From: Pinus tabuliformis
Taxonomy: Eukaryota; Streptophyta; Pinopsida; Pinales; Pinaceae
Reading direction: 5' to 3'
Assembly (NCBI GenBank): GCA_031772625.1
Contig: CM062810.1
Coordinates: 706,712,358-706,776,357 of the forward strand
Length of the DNA: 64,000 nucleotides
The translations under genes and the position numbers were made by a program. Positions 1 through 12,500 of this stretch are shown here, in pieces. The stretch's first letter is position 1; every line of letters begins with the position of its first letter. The notes under the pieces were generated by a model. That model was not told the DNA's origin. It did no database searches and saw only the letters and a list, made by a program, of their open reading frames with translations.

Positions 1-588
1 CATGTGTGGGGTGTAGACATAAGGACCACATTCGCCTCTTGACTTTCCGGCGTCTCCATATTGTGCGTGGAAATCACCTCGTCAATGGCAATTGACACCA
101 ATAATATTTTACTTTTAACATAAAGGGTCTTTATGGTTTTAGAGACAAATCTCTCATGATTTGATGGCTTAAGCGAAAAAGTGTGATGTGATAAATTATT
201 ATAGTTTTTTTATATTCGATTATAATAGAGATAAAACCACAGATTTTATGGTTTTTAAGGAGTGGAAAGACACTTAATTTATAATAAAAATACCAACTTG
301 TGTTTTTTTAAGCAATGAAATATAAACAAAATATAGAGATATTTTTGAAGTGTGGAATTGATTATGTTATTTTTTATTATTATGATAATTAATATAATAA
401 CATTAACAAATGTGGTTGATGTATGGATATCAATGATATGCATAATCACATTAGTAAATGTTGTTGAAATTAACTAATAGATATTAATTATAGATTCAAT
501 ATGAAAATTAATATTGATTAAGTAAAGTCTTTCCAGAAAAAATCACGTTCAAAGTCTATAATTAATAAATAATAACTAGTCGAAGGTT
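1..588. other. AT-rich non-coding DNA
   Basis: I see no coding, RNA or element signature here. The stretch is strongly AT-rich with short homopolymer and ATT/AAT runs and stops in all frames. Confidence 0.6.
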
Positions 589-780
589 GATGTAATGTTC
601 AGAAAAATAAAAGATAAAAATACATAAACAAAGAAGTAAATAATAATAAATACAATATTTATTATTTACTTCTTTGTTAAGTCTATAATTAATAAATAAT
701 AATAAATACAATATTTATTATTTACTTCTTTGTTTATGTATTTTTATTTTTTATTTGTTGTTTTTTGAATGTTACATCAC
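589..780. repeat. foldback (inverted-repeat) element
   Basis: The two ends are imperfect inverted repeats of about 75-80 bp. The left arm starts GATGTAATGTTC and the right arm ends GAATGTTACATCAC, its reverse complement. Both arms share the block TACATAAACAAAGAAGTAAA in opposite orientation. The centre also contains a short direct duplication around TCTATAATTAATAAATAAT, a copy of which occurs just upstream at about 557. The size and AT-richness resemble a foldback or MITE-like element. No clean target duplication was found, so it could be a simple local inverted duplication. Confidence 0.6.
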
Positions 781-1119
781 TTTATTTTTATTATTTATTT
801 TCATGTTGGGATCAGACTTTCCATCTTAGTCTGATGATGAACTACACCTGGTAGGTTGGGATCAGAGCTTCCATCTTGGTAGTTTGAAACATTCAACCCA
901 GAAATTTGAATATGTTTTTTATCGAAAAACTTTACTGAATACAATATGGATCACAAAAACTGAAATTAAGAAATTATTTTCAATAATAATAATAATAATA
1001 ATGATAATAATAAATTTAATAATTATTTTTAACAATATTAATTATATTACAACTATTGACATACCTTATAATAACAATATTATAAAATATTATTATTATG
1101 ATTATATATATTAAGGTTG
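781..1119. other. AT-rich spacer with a short direct repeat
   Basis: A 25-30 bp direct repeat (GTTGGGATCAGA followed by CTTCCATCTT) occurs at about 805 and again at about 855. The rest is ATT/AAT-rich. A 76-codon open frame at 884-1114 consists almost only of I, N, Y and K codons and is best explained by base composition. Confidence 0.5.
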
Positions 1120-3656
1120 GATGGTGAGACATGTTACCATCTATAAACTAATGAAAATTTGTATTATAAATAAATAGAAGGGACTAATAATATAAACTAA
1201 AGAGATTGATAAACCAAATGGATTAATATTAAAAACCAAGGGATTAATCTTATATATCCATTTTAAATATTAAACTCTAATATTTATATTATAAACCATA
1301 TAAATAATATTATTAGGAATTTGAACCCTTATATTAATAAACTTTAGCGATTGATATTATAAACCCAAGGGTTGAATACTAAAAACTCAAAAGATTATCA
1401 ACCGAAGGGATATAAACCCTAAGATAAATATTATAAACACTAAAATAAACATTAAACCCTAAGATTAATATCCTAAACATTATTATTAATATTATAAACC
1501 CAAGTGACTAGTATTAAAAACCCAAGTGATAATAAACACAAAAGAATAACATTAAACCCTAGGATTGATATTAAACCCTAGGGATATAAACTCTAAAATT
1601 AATAAACCCAATGGATTATAAACTCAATGCATTAATATTAAACCCTAGGCATATAAACCCTATGATTAATTTTAGAAACCCAGGAACAATATTATAAACC
1701 CAATGGACTAATATACCCATTGAATTAATATTAAAAACATAAGGGATTATAAATCCAAGGGAATAATATTAAATCCTAGGATTAATATTAAACCCTAAGA
1801 ATATAAACCCTATGATTAATATCATAACGCTTAGGATTAATATTATAAATCCTAAGGATTAATACTATAAATCCAATGGATTAATAAACCCAAGGGATTA
1901 ATAAAACTAAGGGATTAATATTATAAACCTAATGGATTATAAACCCAGGGGATAATATTAAACCCAAGGGATTAACATTATAAACACAAGAGATTGATAA
2001 ACTAAAGGGATTAATATTATAACCCCAAGGGATTAATATTACAACCCTAAGGGATTAATATTAAAAATCCAAGGGATTGATAAACCTAAGGGATTAATAA
2101 ACCCAAAGGATTGTTAATATTATAAAATCAAGTCATTAATGAACCCAAGGGATTAATATTAAACCCTAGGATTAATATTATAAAACCTTGGAATAATATT
2201 AAACCCTAGGAATATAAACTCTAAGATTAATAAAGCCAAGAGATTGTAAACCTAAAGGATTAATATTAAACTCTAAGGTTATTATTATAAACCCCAATCC
2301 TATAAATTATAAACCCAATATTAATGTTTAATATTATAAACCCAATATTAAAAAGCCCTAATATTATAAACCTAGTATTAAACCCAAGTTTTGTAATGTA
2401 ATAATTCAACTTTGAATAAATTGCAATATAATGTAACATTGCAACAATGATTGTTAGATTGATTTTCATATTGAGACAATGTTTTTCATAATGTAATGTT
2501 CGAAGCATTTTTGTACCACTCCAACGTCACAATATGAAACCCCAATATAAAACCCTAACATTATAAAAGCCATTGTAAAATTCCCTAAGATTAGTATTAT
2601 AAACCATAATATTAAACCAAATAACTATAAGTTATAAACCCAATATTAAACCCTTATATTATAACCTAGTGTTATAAACCCTAATATTAAAACCCAATTT
2701 TGTTACGTCACAATGCGATGTTCAATAAATTGCAATGTAATGTAACATTGAGACAATGTTTGTCGTGATGCGATGCTTGATACATTTTTGTACTATTCCA
2801 ATATCACAACATTAAACCCTAATACAAAACCCTAAGATTAATACTATAAACACTAACATTAAACCACATTATTATAAATTATAAACCAAATGTTATAAAA
2901 GCTAATATTAAACCCCAATTTTTTTATGTCACTTTGTGATTTTCATTGAATTTCAATGTAATGTAACATTGTGACAATGATTGATTACCACATTCAGACA
3001 ATGTTTGTCGCAATGCAACATTGGACACATTTTTGTAATGATATAAACCTAATATTAAAAACCCTAATATTATTTTTGCAATAATCATAAACCCAATATT
3101 GAAAATCCTGATATTATAAACACTAATATTAAACCCAAATTTTGTGATGTTGAATAAATTACAAGGTATGCAACATTGTGACAACGATTGATTGGCCCAT
3201 TGAGATAATGTTTGTCGCATTGATATAGTATATACCTATGGGATTAAAAAACCCAATAAAAACTTAAGTCATTAATAAAACCAAGGTATCAATATTAAAC
3301 CCTACGATTAATATTAAACCCTAAGAATATAAACCTGAAAATTAATATTATAAACCCTAGGATTAATATTTCAAAACCAAGAGATAAATACAATAAATCA
3401 AAGGGAATAATAAACATAAGGGATTAATATTATAAATTCAATGGATTATAAACCCAAGGGAACAATCTTAAACCCAAGTGATTAATATTATAAACACAAT
3501 AGAACAATCTTAAACCCAAGGGATTAATATTATAAACTCAAGCGATAGATAAACCAAAGGGATTAATATTAAAAACATAAGAGATTGATAAACCCAATAG
3601 ATAAATATTAAAATCCCAAGGGATTGATATTATAAATCTAAGGGATTATTAATATT
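1120..3656. repeat. degenerate satellite with telomere-like units
   Basis: The sequence consists of loosely repeated words such as TAAACCCTAAGGATTAATATTA, AAACCCAAGGGATTAATA and their variants, several per 100 bp. The AAACCCTAA core is one unit of the plant telomere repeat (CCCTAAA) on this strand, but it is separated by ATTAATAT-type spacer, so it is not a plain interstitial telomere array. The array stops at the insertion of retroposon R1 and resumes at 5703-5776. There is no coding potential beyond composition-driven frames. Confidence 0.75.
2380..3231. repeat. four copies of a longer module inside the satellite
   Basis: A distinct module of about 100-150 bp, beginning near ATTAAACCCAATTTTGT and containing TGTAACATTG, GACAATGTTTGTCG and ACATTTTTGTA, occurs at about 2380-2530, 2683-2810, 2907-3042 and 3128-3231. 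Copies are separated by satellite words, giving spacings near 300, 225 and 220 bp. This is a higher-order arrangement rather than a simple tandem repeat. Copies differ at many positions, so the array is old. Confidence 0.65.
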
Positions 3657-3945
3657 TTTTTTTTTGTTAAGCTTGGTAGGTCCTCTCTTTTCATTCATTT
3701 ATAAAGAAAATTTACACCACATAGATTGGCTAGGTGGCCTCAACTTGCCCAGTGGGAAACCAAGTCTATTGGCCACCTATCCGCATTGTATGCCATCCAG
3801 TAACAAAAGAGTTTCAGTCTTTCTATCCAAGCTATATAAGTCTCTGTTTCATGTCCATACTCTAGATATCTACCTATACATATTCTTGCATAAGGAAATG
3901 TAAAAGCTATCCACATATAAAACAAAACTTAACACAGGAAATTCT

Positions 3946-4278
3946 CTAATCATTATGTAATGCCAAGGGCGATTCCACTTGTGCACGGTCTTTGCCATTC
4001 AACCCAGGCATCTCTAACAGTTCCAAGATACATGGGATATGCCTCTCAATTCTTCCCAGTCGGATATCTTGCTTGTGGAGTTGAAACCGTAGTTTCTGAA
4101 ATTCATGTTTATAATTCGGCATACCTTGGACATTGACAGCCATGCCCACCGAAATCTGCTCCATCGCCTTTCCTAGCAAGCTTTTCATTAGCAAATAAAT
4201 GTATATCTTTTGTTTAAATTGGGTGATCCTTCCCCTAGTGTTGCCAGGATCTGGGACCAGGGTCCTCCAATCCTCCAT
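3946..4278 (-). CDS. R1 C-terminal protein segment, conserved with R2
   Basis: This is a 110-residue open segment of unknown function. Its last half (FQKLRFQLHKQDIRLGRIERHIPCI, quoted here in pieces: FQKLRFQLHKQ, DIRLGRIERHIPCI) matches the R2 product (LQQIKFQLQRQNGRLSRIEQ, HIPCI). The preceding ITQFKQKIYIY and MKSLLGKAM also match R2. The spacing of hydrophobic and charged residues suggests an amphipathic or coiled-coil helix. The ATG at the 5' end of the segment may not be the native start, because similarity to R2 extends upstream into acidic sequence. Conservation between two separately inserted, well-diverged copies argues that it was translated. Confidence 0.45.
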   Translation of the reverse strand: MEDWRTLVPDPGNTRGRITQFKQKIYIYLLMKSLLGKAMEQISVGMAVNVQGMPNYKHEFQKLRFQLHKQDIRLGRIERHIPCILELLEMPGLNGKDRAQVESPLALHND

Positions 4279-4725
4279 TTCTTCATCCGTCGCATTGTCC
4301 TGCTTGACTTCCTCTTCCCATTCCTCTAAAATTTTGTGTATACCTTCATCTGTGCCCTCATGGTAAGCCTATGTTGCCTCACTAATAAGACTTTCCATAG
4401 ATTTCCTTCCCCTGCGGGCCTCAGACGTGCTCGGTTCCGTTTCCTTTCTCGATGCTTAGGCCCATCTTCCAGTGCCACGATTTTCATAGGACGAGCCATG
4501 GTGGCGATGCCCCAGTCCTGTTCATTACAACAATTCATTAACCAGAAGAAATTAAACAGGGTATGACAGTTTTCTCACCCTCGGGTTGTATTATTACAAA
4601 TGACCACCCCGCCTTGTTCCTCCCCTTCCCCATCGGTGTCATTGCTAGAGCTTTCATGGTTGTAGGTCCGTTCCCCAGGGGGGTTCGACCTACTGCCATC
4701 CTCAGTGTTTTTCCCGTCACCGCAC

Positions 4726-5673
4726 CTACCTTCTCTCAGCCTCATGCGGGTTAGCTACCACTCCCCAATTATCAGTTGGTGAGTGATGTTGTGTGCCTTC
4801 ATTCGGCCAACCATGGTACGCATACCCTTTCCCCTCTGCCCAGGACGCAAGCAGATAGCCCAGCCCAGTCTTTCCCTCATCTCTGAGCCAAATGACGCCT
4901 CCATCACCTATCTTCCTGTTATAGCCATTGTTATTTCCTTGCCAGACTTCCCACCCATAGTTCCCAGCATTTTCCTCTCTGCGGTGGTGGCTATCTACCT
5001 CCCAGTAGCTGCACTTGTGTCTACAGCATGGACCTGCTCCTAAACTACATTTGGACTGACACACTCGCCCCTCCGAGCCTGTCTCTCTACCTATACCCAC
5101 AAGACCCCTACAGGCATCCCCGCTCGGCTCTCTACCCACCTTTCCCAGGGTCCCCATGCGAGACAACAAAATTCCAAAACAAAGGGAAATTGAAACAATA
5201 CCTAGCGGATGCGGATTACAGACGCAGGACCAAGCAAAGACTACTAGTCGCCACCCCCAATTCCCCCATCGCTTCTCAATTTCACAATTTTCACCCATAA
5301 TTCTCCCCTGCTCCCTCCAGCAAAAACCAAAACAGGTCAACAGTGCGAGGGATGAGAGATATCGGAGTACATACCCGTGAACTCTTACAGGCAGTTGAAA
5401 TTCTTGGAGCTGAGGATGGCGTCGCAAAACCCGTCCGGAGCACCAGCCTCCCCTTCCGTGATCGAACCCAACTACAATACCCAACTGTTTACCAGCTCTC
5501 TTGCTTATGCCTTCATCGCCATAACCCATGCTCCCACCTTTCCCACCTTCCCTGCATGCAATCATGCAAAGGGCCACCGCACCCATTGCCTCAAGCATGT
5601 GTTGGGCGGTGGCATAGTACTCAAAGGTACCCTGCATTAATCCCTGTATGATTTCCCAACCATCGACTCGCAC
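4726..5673 (-). CDS. hypothetical upstream ORF of R1
   Basis: This is a 315-codon open frame covering the 5' half of R1. It is Gly-, Arg- and Cys-rich with no domain I recognise. Around 5370-5375 the minus strand reads GGTATGT, and R2 has the same GGTATGT at the corresponding place, so part of this frame could instead be non-coding leader or an unspliced intron. R2 does not keep the same frame here, which lowers confidence that the whole frame is a protein. The segment nearer 4538-4720 (a different frame) shows weak resemblance to the R2 protein (WSFVIIQPEGEK versus SPFVTIHLHNPQ). Confidence 0.25.
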   Translation of the reverse strand: MRVDGWEIIQGLMQGTFEYYATAQHMLEAMGAVALCMIACREGGKGGSMGYGDEGISKRAGKQLGIVVGFDHGRGGWCSGRVLRRHPQLQEFQLPVRVHGYVLRYLSSLALLTCFGFCWREQGRIMGENCEIEKRWGNWGWRLVVFAWSCVCNPHPLGIVSISLCFGILLSRMGTLGKVGREPSGDACRGLVGIGRETGSEGRVCQSKCSLGAGPCCRHKCSYWEVDSHHRREENAGNYGWEVWQGNNNGYNRKIGDGGVIWLRDEGKTGLGYLLASWAEGKGYAYHGWPNEGTQHHSPTDNWGVVANPHEAERR

Positions 5674-5702
5674 CTCGATCGAGGTAATGGATTATTAATA
5701 TT

Positions 5703-5776
5703 ATAAACCTAAGACATTAATAGTAAAAACTTAAGGGATTAATAAACTCAAGGGATTGCTAATATTATAAACTCAA
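5703..5776. repeat. continuation of the telomere-like satellite
   Basis: After the right copy of the R1 target duplication the satellite words resume (AAGGGATTAATAAACTCAAGG and similar) until the start of Ty3 element B. This shows R1 landed inside a pre-existing array. Confidence 0.7.
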
Positions 5777-6371
5777 TGATCGAAGTGGATATTAGTGTCC
5801 ACCCACCTATTCCACCTAGACCTCCAGTCGGTTTCATTAATTTCCTTGATTATAACAATATTTACTCTTTTTAGCATTATTTAGAGACCTAAACTTCCAG
5901 AGCTGTTTTGACCCCCTAAATGGCGTTTTTTTTAGGTCTACAGTAAGCATGAAACCATTGGTAAGGGCCTACCATAAATCTTGTAGTACTCAAAAATATA
6001 TTTCTAGCAAGCTATCGTATGCAGCAAACTGAGCTCATATGACCAAGTTATGAGCCCGGGAAGTTGGTTGCCCAACTAACCCCAACGGGGCCCACAAACT
6101 CTTGTCCTTCCATCCCTTAGGGTTAGCACTCCCCTTTGCTGTCAAATAATGAAAAGGCCCTTGAGCCTCATTGTAACATAGTTCAAAGGCATATAACCAT
6201 CACATTTATTCACAAAGACAAGCTACCACCGCCTGCGCTAGTTTATTTCCATTCTGGTTGTAAGCATATTTCAGTTCTTTGATATTAATGACATCAAGAT
6301 TTGTTTCTGTTTCATCTCTGTGTTTATGTTTATATCTTTATTTTGCCGCTTTCCTACATAAGTCTGGATCA
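5777..6371 (+). repeat. 5' LTR of element B
   Basis: It starts TGATCGAAG and ends TCTGGATCA, immediately before a TGGTATTAGAGC primer-binding site. No second copy lies in the window, so the left boundary rests on the TG start, its fit to the CA end and the stop of satellite sequence. Confidence 0.55.
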
Positions 6372-6990
6372 GTGGTATTAGAGCGGTTTTCTCTTTCTCT
6401 ATTTTTCTTTGCATATCCCCAATGAGGTCAGGGTATAAGGAGTTAGGGCTCGAATTGGTTGAACCTTTGCAAGACTAGCCTCATAAACCTTGAGGACCTC
6501 CCATGGTGCAAGAAGAGAAAGATGAGGCAACAACAGATCCTTTCAAATTATTGCTTGAGGAAGCCCTCGAGCGATAGAGAAACTCGATGATGGAAAACTT
6601 TGTCAATATCCTTTGGCGGCTACCCACAGGAAATGCATCTTCATCCAACAACCACTTTGGAGGCGCCACTCCCTTTAAGGTACAAGTCAACTTTGACATT
6701 CCCATATTTGAAGGCCCAGTTGCAGACACCGTAGATAGATGGTTAAATCTGTTGGAAGGATATTTTCCGGTTCATGACTTTTCCAATCAGGAAAATATTA
6801 CTTTTGCACTCCTCAAAGTCGCCCCCCATGTCCAAGGCTCGTGGGAAACCTACTGTGAACATAAGGATGAGAGAGAACCCTCACTGTTTTTAGCCGCACC
6901 CACCTAGAATTCTTTCTGAGACACCATCAAGGAACAATATTACCTTGTCGGGAGCTATGAAGATAAATACATAAGGTGGACCACACTGTG

Positions 6991-8137
6991 TGATTAGGTG
7001 CTCAAAATTAGGGTCAAAAATTAAAATGGCAGAATCTTGATAAACTTAGCTTGAGATTGAAGTGCTCATCATCCTAGTTCTAACGGTGCGAATGACACTC
7101 AAATCCGAGCTCATGTGAAGAAGTTATAGCAAGTCAAAGTTTAGGTTTGACTTGGACAGATGGCAAGAATAGATAATGTGGAAGGACTCTTCAGCGAATG
7201 GGGAAGCACCAAGTGGCAGGCCGCCATTGGCCCCACATTTCACAAATCACATATCGCAAGTGGGTCGGCGTTAAAGAATCGGCCCCAGAACAAGCCAGGG
7301 TGCGATGCGATAATCGCAATCGCACATCGTAGAAGGGAAGTACTACAAAAATCGACCCCCAATGTACTAGGTTGTGATGTGATAATCACAATGGCAGATC
7401 ACACAGTGTAGAGTCTCGTATATATGTTACCCCCTAACTCTGCCTATTGCGATTTGCGATGGATCCTGGATGTGATGAAATTATGGGTTTCATTTGATAG
7501 TTGCATCGGGTCCGTCGTTTATCACATCGCATATCACCCACGTTGCATTCACAAACCATAAGACCCCCTGTTTCTTGTTGATTGCGATTTGCGATGGAGT
7601 TGTTCGTGCCGACAGCTTATGGCCACCATGCTATGAAAATTTCGCCTAGTTAGCACTTTTTGGAGCGAAATTGTAGGATCATGTTGGAAATGGTGCAATT
7701 TGTGGAGCGAATATTGGGAAAGGTAGGAGAGTTCACAACTTCTTCAGTTTTCCACCAAATTGGACGCAAAAAGATATGATAGCCATTTTTGGACATTCTG
7801 GACTCATGCGAGCAGTTTCAAAAGCATTTGAGCATTGTAAACACATATTTGTACACTTTTGAGCATAATAAAGAGGCCCAAGCCATTGGAAGATGGACCA
7901 AGGAGACGTAGCCCAGGAGGGGTGAACTCCTTTATCATGTTCCTATTGTAATGTGTTTTTTATGATTTTCTATACATGTTTATGTTGTTTTTAGTCTCTT
8001 ATTTATGTTTAATTGCTCATAAAATTAACATAAAAACTCATTTTTCACTTGCAAAAATTCATGAATCCTTAAGCACAATGAAAGCATTTTGTTTCTAATC
8101 TGAGGTGGATCTTAGCACAACATTCTAAATTAGATCA
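6991..8137 (+). repeat. 5' LTR of element A
   Basis: It begins TGATTAGGTGCTCAAAATTA and ends TTAGATCA, just before the primer-binding site. It contains a cluster of GCGAT/ATCGC words between about 7290 and 7610, including the palindrome GCGATAATCGC. Confidence 0.88.
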
Positions 8138-8189
8138 TTTTGGTATAAGATCTCTAGGTTTTCTTTGTGAAATAAGGATTTAACTGTTT

Positions 8190-9350
8190 GCAAGTTTATG
8201 TCATGCTTACAAGGTTAAAACTCAAAAGAGGTGAAGAGAAGTTGGTTGGAAGCCCTGAAGTTGGGTCAAGGGGAAGTAGAGAAAGGTTTCCACAATCTCT
8301 AACACCAATTCAGCCTCGAGTTGCAGTTCAGACTCCAGAGATCATGTCTCATGAAGGAGAACCTACAAACATGACAAAAGATGAGAAGACCTTCAAAAAG
8401 GCTTTTTTTTATATGACAGAGATGGTAAAGGTCCTTTATGAAGAGAGGAATACCAGGTTTCAAGGGGAAAGTTCCAAACCTCCCAAAGGAGAAGGTTCTT
8501 CAAGAGGAGGTAATGGATATGGAAACAAACCTCCACCCTCTCCACCATATTATTCATCTTCTTCTTCACTAGCATCTTCACCCTCTTCCACTAACACAAC
8601 CCTTACTCATACTCGTCATCATACTTCAAAAGGAACTGTTAAATCACCTTTCTTTAAACTTGATGTTAAATTTGAGTTGCCCATGTATAATGGTGAAGTG
8701 AATGGAGAGAAGCTCGATAATTGGATTCGTCAGTTCGAGGTCTATTGTACAATTCAAAACCTTCAACAACATGACATAAAGATTCAGTTAGATTCCTTGT
8801 GAATGGAGGGTGTTGCACTGGTATGGTGGGAATCAAAGACCTAAGAGGAGATTAAAAAACAAGAAAAGATCTCAATTTCTTGGAAAGCTTTAATTGCTGC
8901 AATCAAAAGAAAATTCTACCCTCTAGCTTATATGCAGAAAGCCATCATGAATTGGCAGAACTTTAGACAACTTAAAGGTCAAAATGTACAAGATTACACC
9001 CAAGAATTCAAAAAAAGGTCTTTGATGTTAGGTGTATATTTGCAATCACAGGACACATTGCTTAAGTACATAGGGGGTTTACATAGTTACCTTAAGCATA
9101 CTATCTTAATGTTTAATCCCAATAATCTAAATGATGTGTGTGTGCAAGCCACTTATCTTGAGGCAAGAGGGAAATACACCCCAGAAGAAGGTAGTAAAAA
9201 TCCATTTAAGGGTAAAGGAAAGGAAAAGGATTTCAAAGGGAGGCAAAGAAAAATGCATTTATCAAAAAGAAGGAGAGAAAGTTACATGCAAAAATTGTTC
9301 CAGGGAGGGTCACAATGAAGCTCATTGTTGGAAGCTTCATCCTGAAATGA
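8190..9350 (+). pseudogene. element A gag region
   Basis: The region encodes a Ty3-type nucleocapsid precursor. A Ser-rich linker precedes the retrotransposon gag domain (about 8650-9170, recognisable from the KLDVKFELPMYNG and LDNWIRQFEVYC segments). A CCHC zinc knuckle of the form C-x2-C-x4-H-x4-C lies near 9290-9340, followed by WKLHPE. The same architecture is seen in element C. It is a fossil with more than one break. Confidence 0.8.
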
Positions 9351-9539
9351 GACCAATGAGAAACAACAACAAGGGAAAACAAAAGACAAAGTTGCAACCA
9401 CTCAATAGGATTTGGGATCCGATTCGAGTGATGAAACTAAAATCACGGCCATGGGGTTAAAAGGAAAAGAATCCATTGCTAGCACTAGTTCTTCAAAATC
9501 ACAAAATGAAACTCCAAATGAAAAGAGGAGAATAGAACT

Positions 9540-12500
9540 TTTTCACATAAGTGTGATATCAAAACACAACAAGATTGATACGCTTTTCGATAGTGGCTCT
9601 CAAGCCAATCTTATCTCTAAAAACATTGTCAAAACTTTAAAATTGGAAACCATTACAAATCATAAACTATATCCACTTGAATGGGGGTGTGACAATGCAC
9701 AATTGTAGGTTACTAGAAAGTGTAAATTGAAATTCGCCATTACTGCAAATTTCATAGATGAAGTGGAGCTTGATGTTGTGCCATTAGATATATGTGGCAT
9801 AGTTTTGGGCAGCCCGTACCTTTATGACATAAAAGTTATCTTCCATAGACATGAAAACAAATATCATTTATTCAAAGATGGAGTAGAATATATTATGAGA
9901 GCTCATAGCAAGAAAATAAATCTTTCACTTGTTAATGCAGGGCAAATGAAGAGACTAATGAATTCGAGCAAGAATTTTGTGTTTCTAATGATTAAACCCA
10001 AGAATGATGTTGATAATGAAGCTATTGAAGGTTGTGATTCAAATTTGAAATCTAAATTGGTTGACTTAGTTAACCAATATCATGAGATGTTTCAGGAACC
10101 AAAGGGATTACCTCCCAAGAGAGGAATCCAACATGAGATACAGTTACAACAAGATTGTCCTTTTCCTAACATTGGCATGTACAAGATGTCAGTGATGGAA
10201 AGCATAAAAATTAAGAAGCAAATTCAAGAGTTGTTGAATAAAGGGATCATCAGACCATCTTTCTCACCATGTGGTTCACCTATTGTCTTCGCGCCAAAGA
10301 AGGATGGAACATGGCGCATGTGTGTGGAATTTTGCGCATTGAACAAAATTATGGTAAAGAACCATTACCCACTACCTAGAATAGATGATTTACTTGATCA
10401 ATTGAAAGATGAAAAGTATTTTACTAAGCTGGACTTAAGAAGTGGCTACCATCAAATTAGAATAGTTGAAGGACACATTTAGAAGATAGCATGCATGTGG
10501 TGAATGATGTGTTGAGGCCATTTCTTGATGAGTTTGTCATAGTCTACTTAGATGACATCTTAATTTTCAGTAAATCTTGTGATGAACATGTCATTCATGT
10601 AAGAAAAGTACTTGATGTCTTGAAAAAAGAAAAGTTGTATCTTAAGATGTCAAAGTGCGAGTTTGGAAAAACTTCTTTACTTTACTTGGGTCATATTGTT
10701 GGAGCAGGTGAGTTGAAAATAGATCCCTCCAAGGTTGATGTCATTGTGAATTGGCCAAGGCCTAAGACAGTTACTGAGGTCAAAAGTTTTTTTGGGAGAA
10801 GCCCAATATTGGAGGAAATTCATTGCTAATTTTTCTCTTATAGTCGCACCTTTTCATGCGTTGACAAGTGTGAAAAAGGTTTTTCAATGGGGAGGCAAAC
10901 TACAAAATGCCTTTGATGCATTGAAGAAAAAGATCAGTACAGTTCCAGTACTTTCACTTCCAAACTTGAGACAGTCATTTGAGATTCAAACCGATGCTAG
11001 TGACTACGCCATTGGTGCAGTCCTCATGCAACATGGTAAGCCTATCTGTTTTCATTCAAAAACTTTTAATGGTGTAGTGATTAACTATCCTACATATGAC
11101 AAGGGATTTTATGCATTGGTGCAAAGTGTGAAAAAATTGAAACACTACTTGATGGGTAAGGAAATAGTCATTCACACTGATCATCAACCATTGCAATACT
11201 TGCAATCACAATCAAAGTTGCAACAATCAAGGCACTTCTGATGGATGGGTTTTCTTCAACAATTCCACTTGGTAATCAAGTATAAGAAAGGTATCTACAA
11301 TAACATTGTTGATATGTGTTCTAAGCCTATTGTTAGTGCAACTACTTTACTCAAGCATAATTATGTTTTACATGAAAGTTATATTGAGAAATATGCATTA
11401 GATAATGACTTTCAAAATGTTTATGGAAGCTTGAGTCAAGGTAACTAAGTAGAGGAATTGGATTATCATTTGCATGATAACTTGTTGTACCATCTTGGCA
11501 AGCTTTGTATTCCACAGGGAGAAAGAGTTAACATCATAAGAGAGGCACATACTTCTCTTATTGCTAGTCATTTCGGTGTAAGTAAGACAGTGGCACATCT
11601 ACAGAGGTATTTTTATTGTCCTCATATGCTTGAAAGTATGTCTCATTTTATTAAAGGATGTTCATTATGTGCAATCAGTAAGCCTAGAAATAGGAAGTTA
11701 GGATTGTACACACCACTTCCAGTTCCTTCACGACCATGGGAGAGTGTTTCTATGGATTTTGTAGGAGGTCTTCCATTGTCAAAAAGAGGTCATGATTATT
11801 TGTATGTAGTTGTGGATAGGTTCAACAAAATGTGTATTTTTATGCCATGTAAAAAGAAAGTTACAGCTGAACAAACTGCTCAGTTATTCTTTCAGAATGT
11901 TTGGGTGCATTTTGGATTTCCCACATCCATTGTTAGTGATCAAGATTCTTGCTTTGTTGGGAATTTTTGGTCAAGCTTGTGGGGATTCATGGACACCAAA
12001 TTGAAAAAGAGTACAACTTTTCATCCACAAACAGATGGTCAAACATAAGTGGTGAACAGAACAGTGATACATCTTCTTTGTGGGTATTGCAGCAAGCATC
12101 CTAAGTTGTGGGATGAATATTTGCACTATATTCAACATGCTTACAACCGAGCCAAGCACTCTTCAACTCAAACTTCGCCATTTGAGGCATGCTTGGGATA
12201 CTTGCCTAAATCTCCTTTGGATTTTATTTTTGGCAAAGATGTTGCTATTGAAGGTCATAGCAACATAGACAAAGCAAGAAAGTTCATTGAACAAATATAA
12301 TTAGTACACCAAAAGGTTCAAGAACAGCTTGAGAAAAACCAAGGCAAGTACAAAGCAAGGCACGACAAGCAACGTCAAGATCACAAGTTCCAAGTTTGTG
12401 ATGACGTTTGGCTTCACATTAACAAAGAGAAGCTCCAAGGAGAAGGTAAAAAGCTAAAACCAATTAGATATGGCCCATTAAGAATTTTGGAAAAGATTGG

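Larger units (their letters stand above)
3657..5688 (-). mobile_element. retroposon R1 (non-LTR, coding, no RT seen)
   Basis: On the minus strand this 2.0-kb insert ends in a poly-A tail (plus-strand T run at 3657-3665). It is flanked by a perfect 14-bp target duplication GGATTATTAATATT at 3643-3656 and 5689-5702, both inside the satellite. These are marks of target-primed retrotransposition. Its 5' end carries the perfect palindrome ACCTCGATCGAGGT (5671-5684). Its 3' end (AATGAAAAGAGAGGACCTACCAAGCTTAA, read on the minus strand in two pieces) matches the 3' end of R2 at 19.2 kb, and the two encode related C-terminal protein segments. No reverse transcriptase motif is visible, so it was probably moved by a LINE elsewhere. 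Confidence 0.7.

Noticed and set aside
884-1114. 76-codon open frame
   Set aside because: Composition is almost only I, N, Y, K and T in an AT-rich stretch; no motif, and it lies beside satellite DNA.
1120-3656. True interstitial telomere array
   Set aside because: Telomere units occur singly and are separated by other words; there are no runs of consecutive CCCTAAA.
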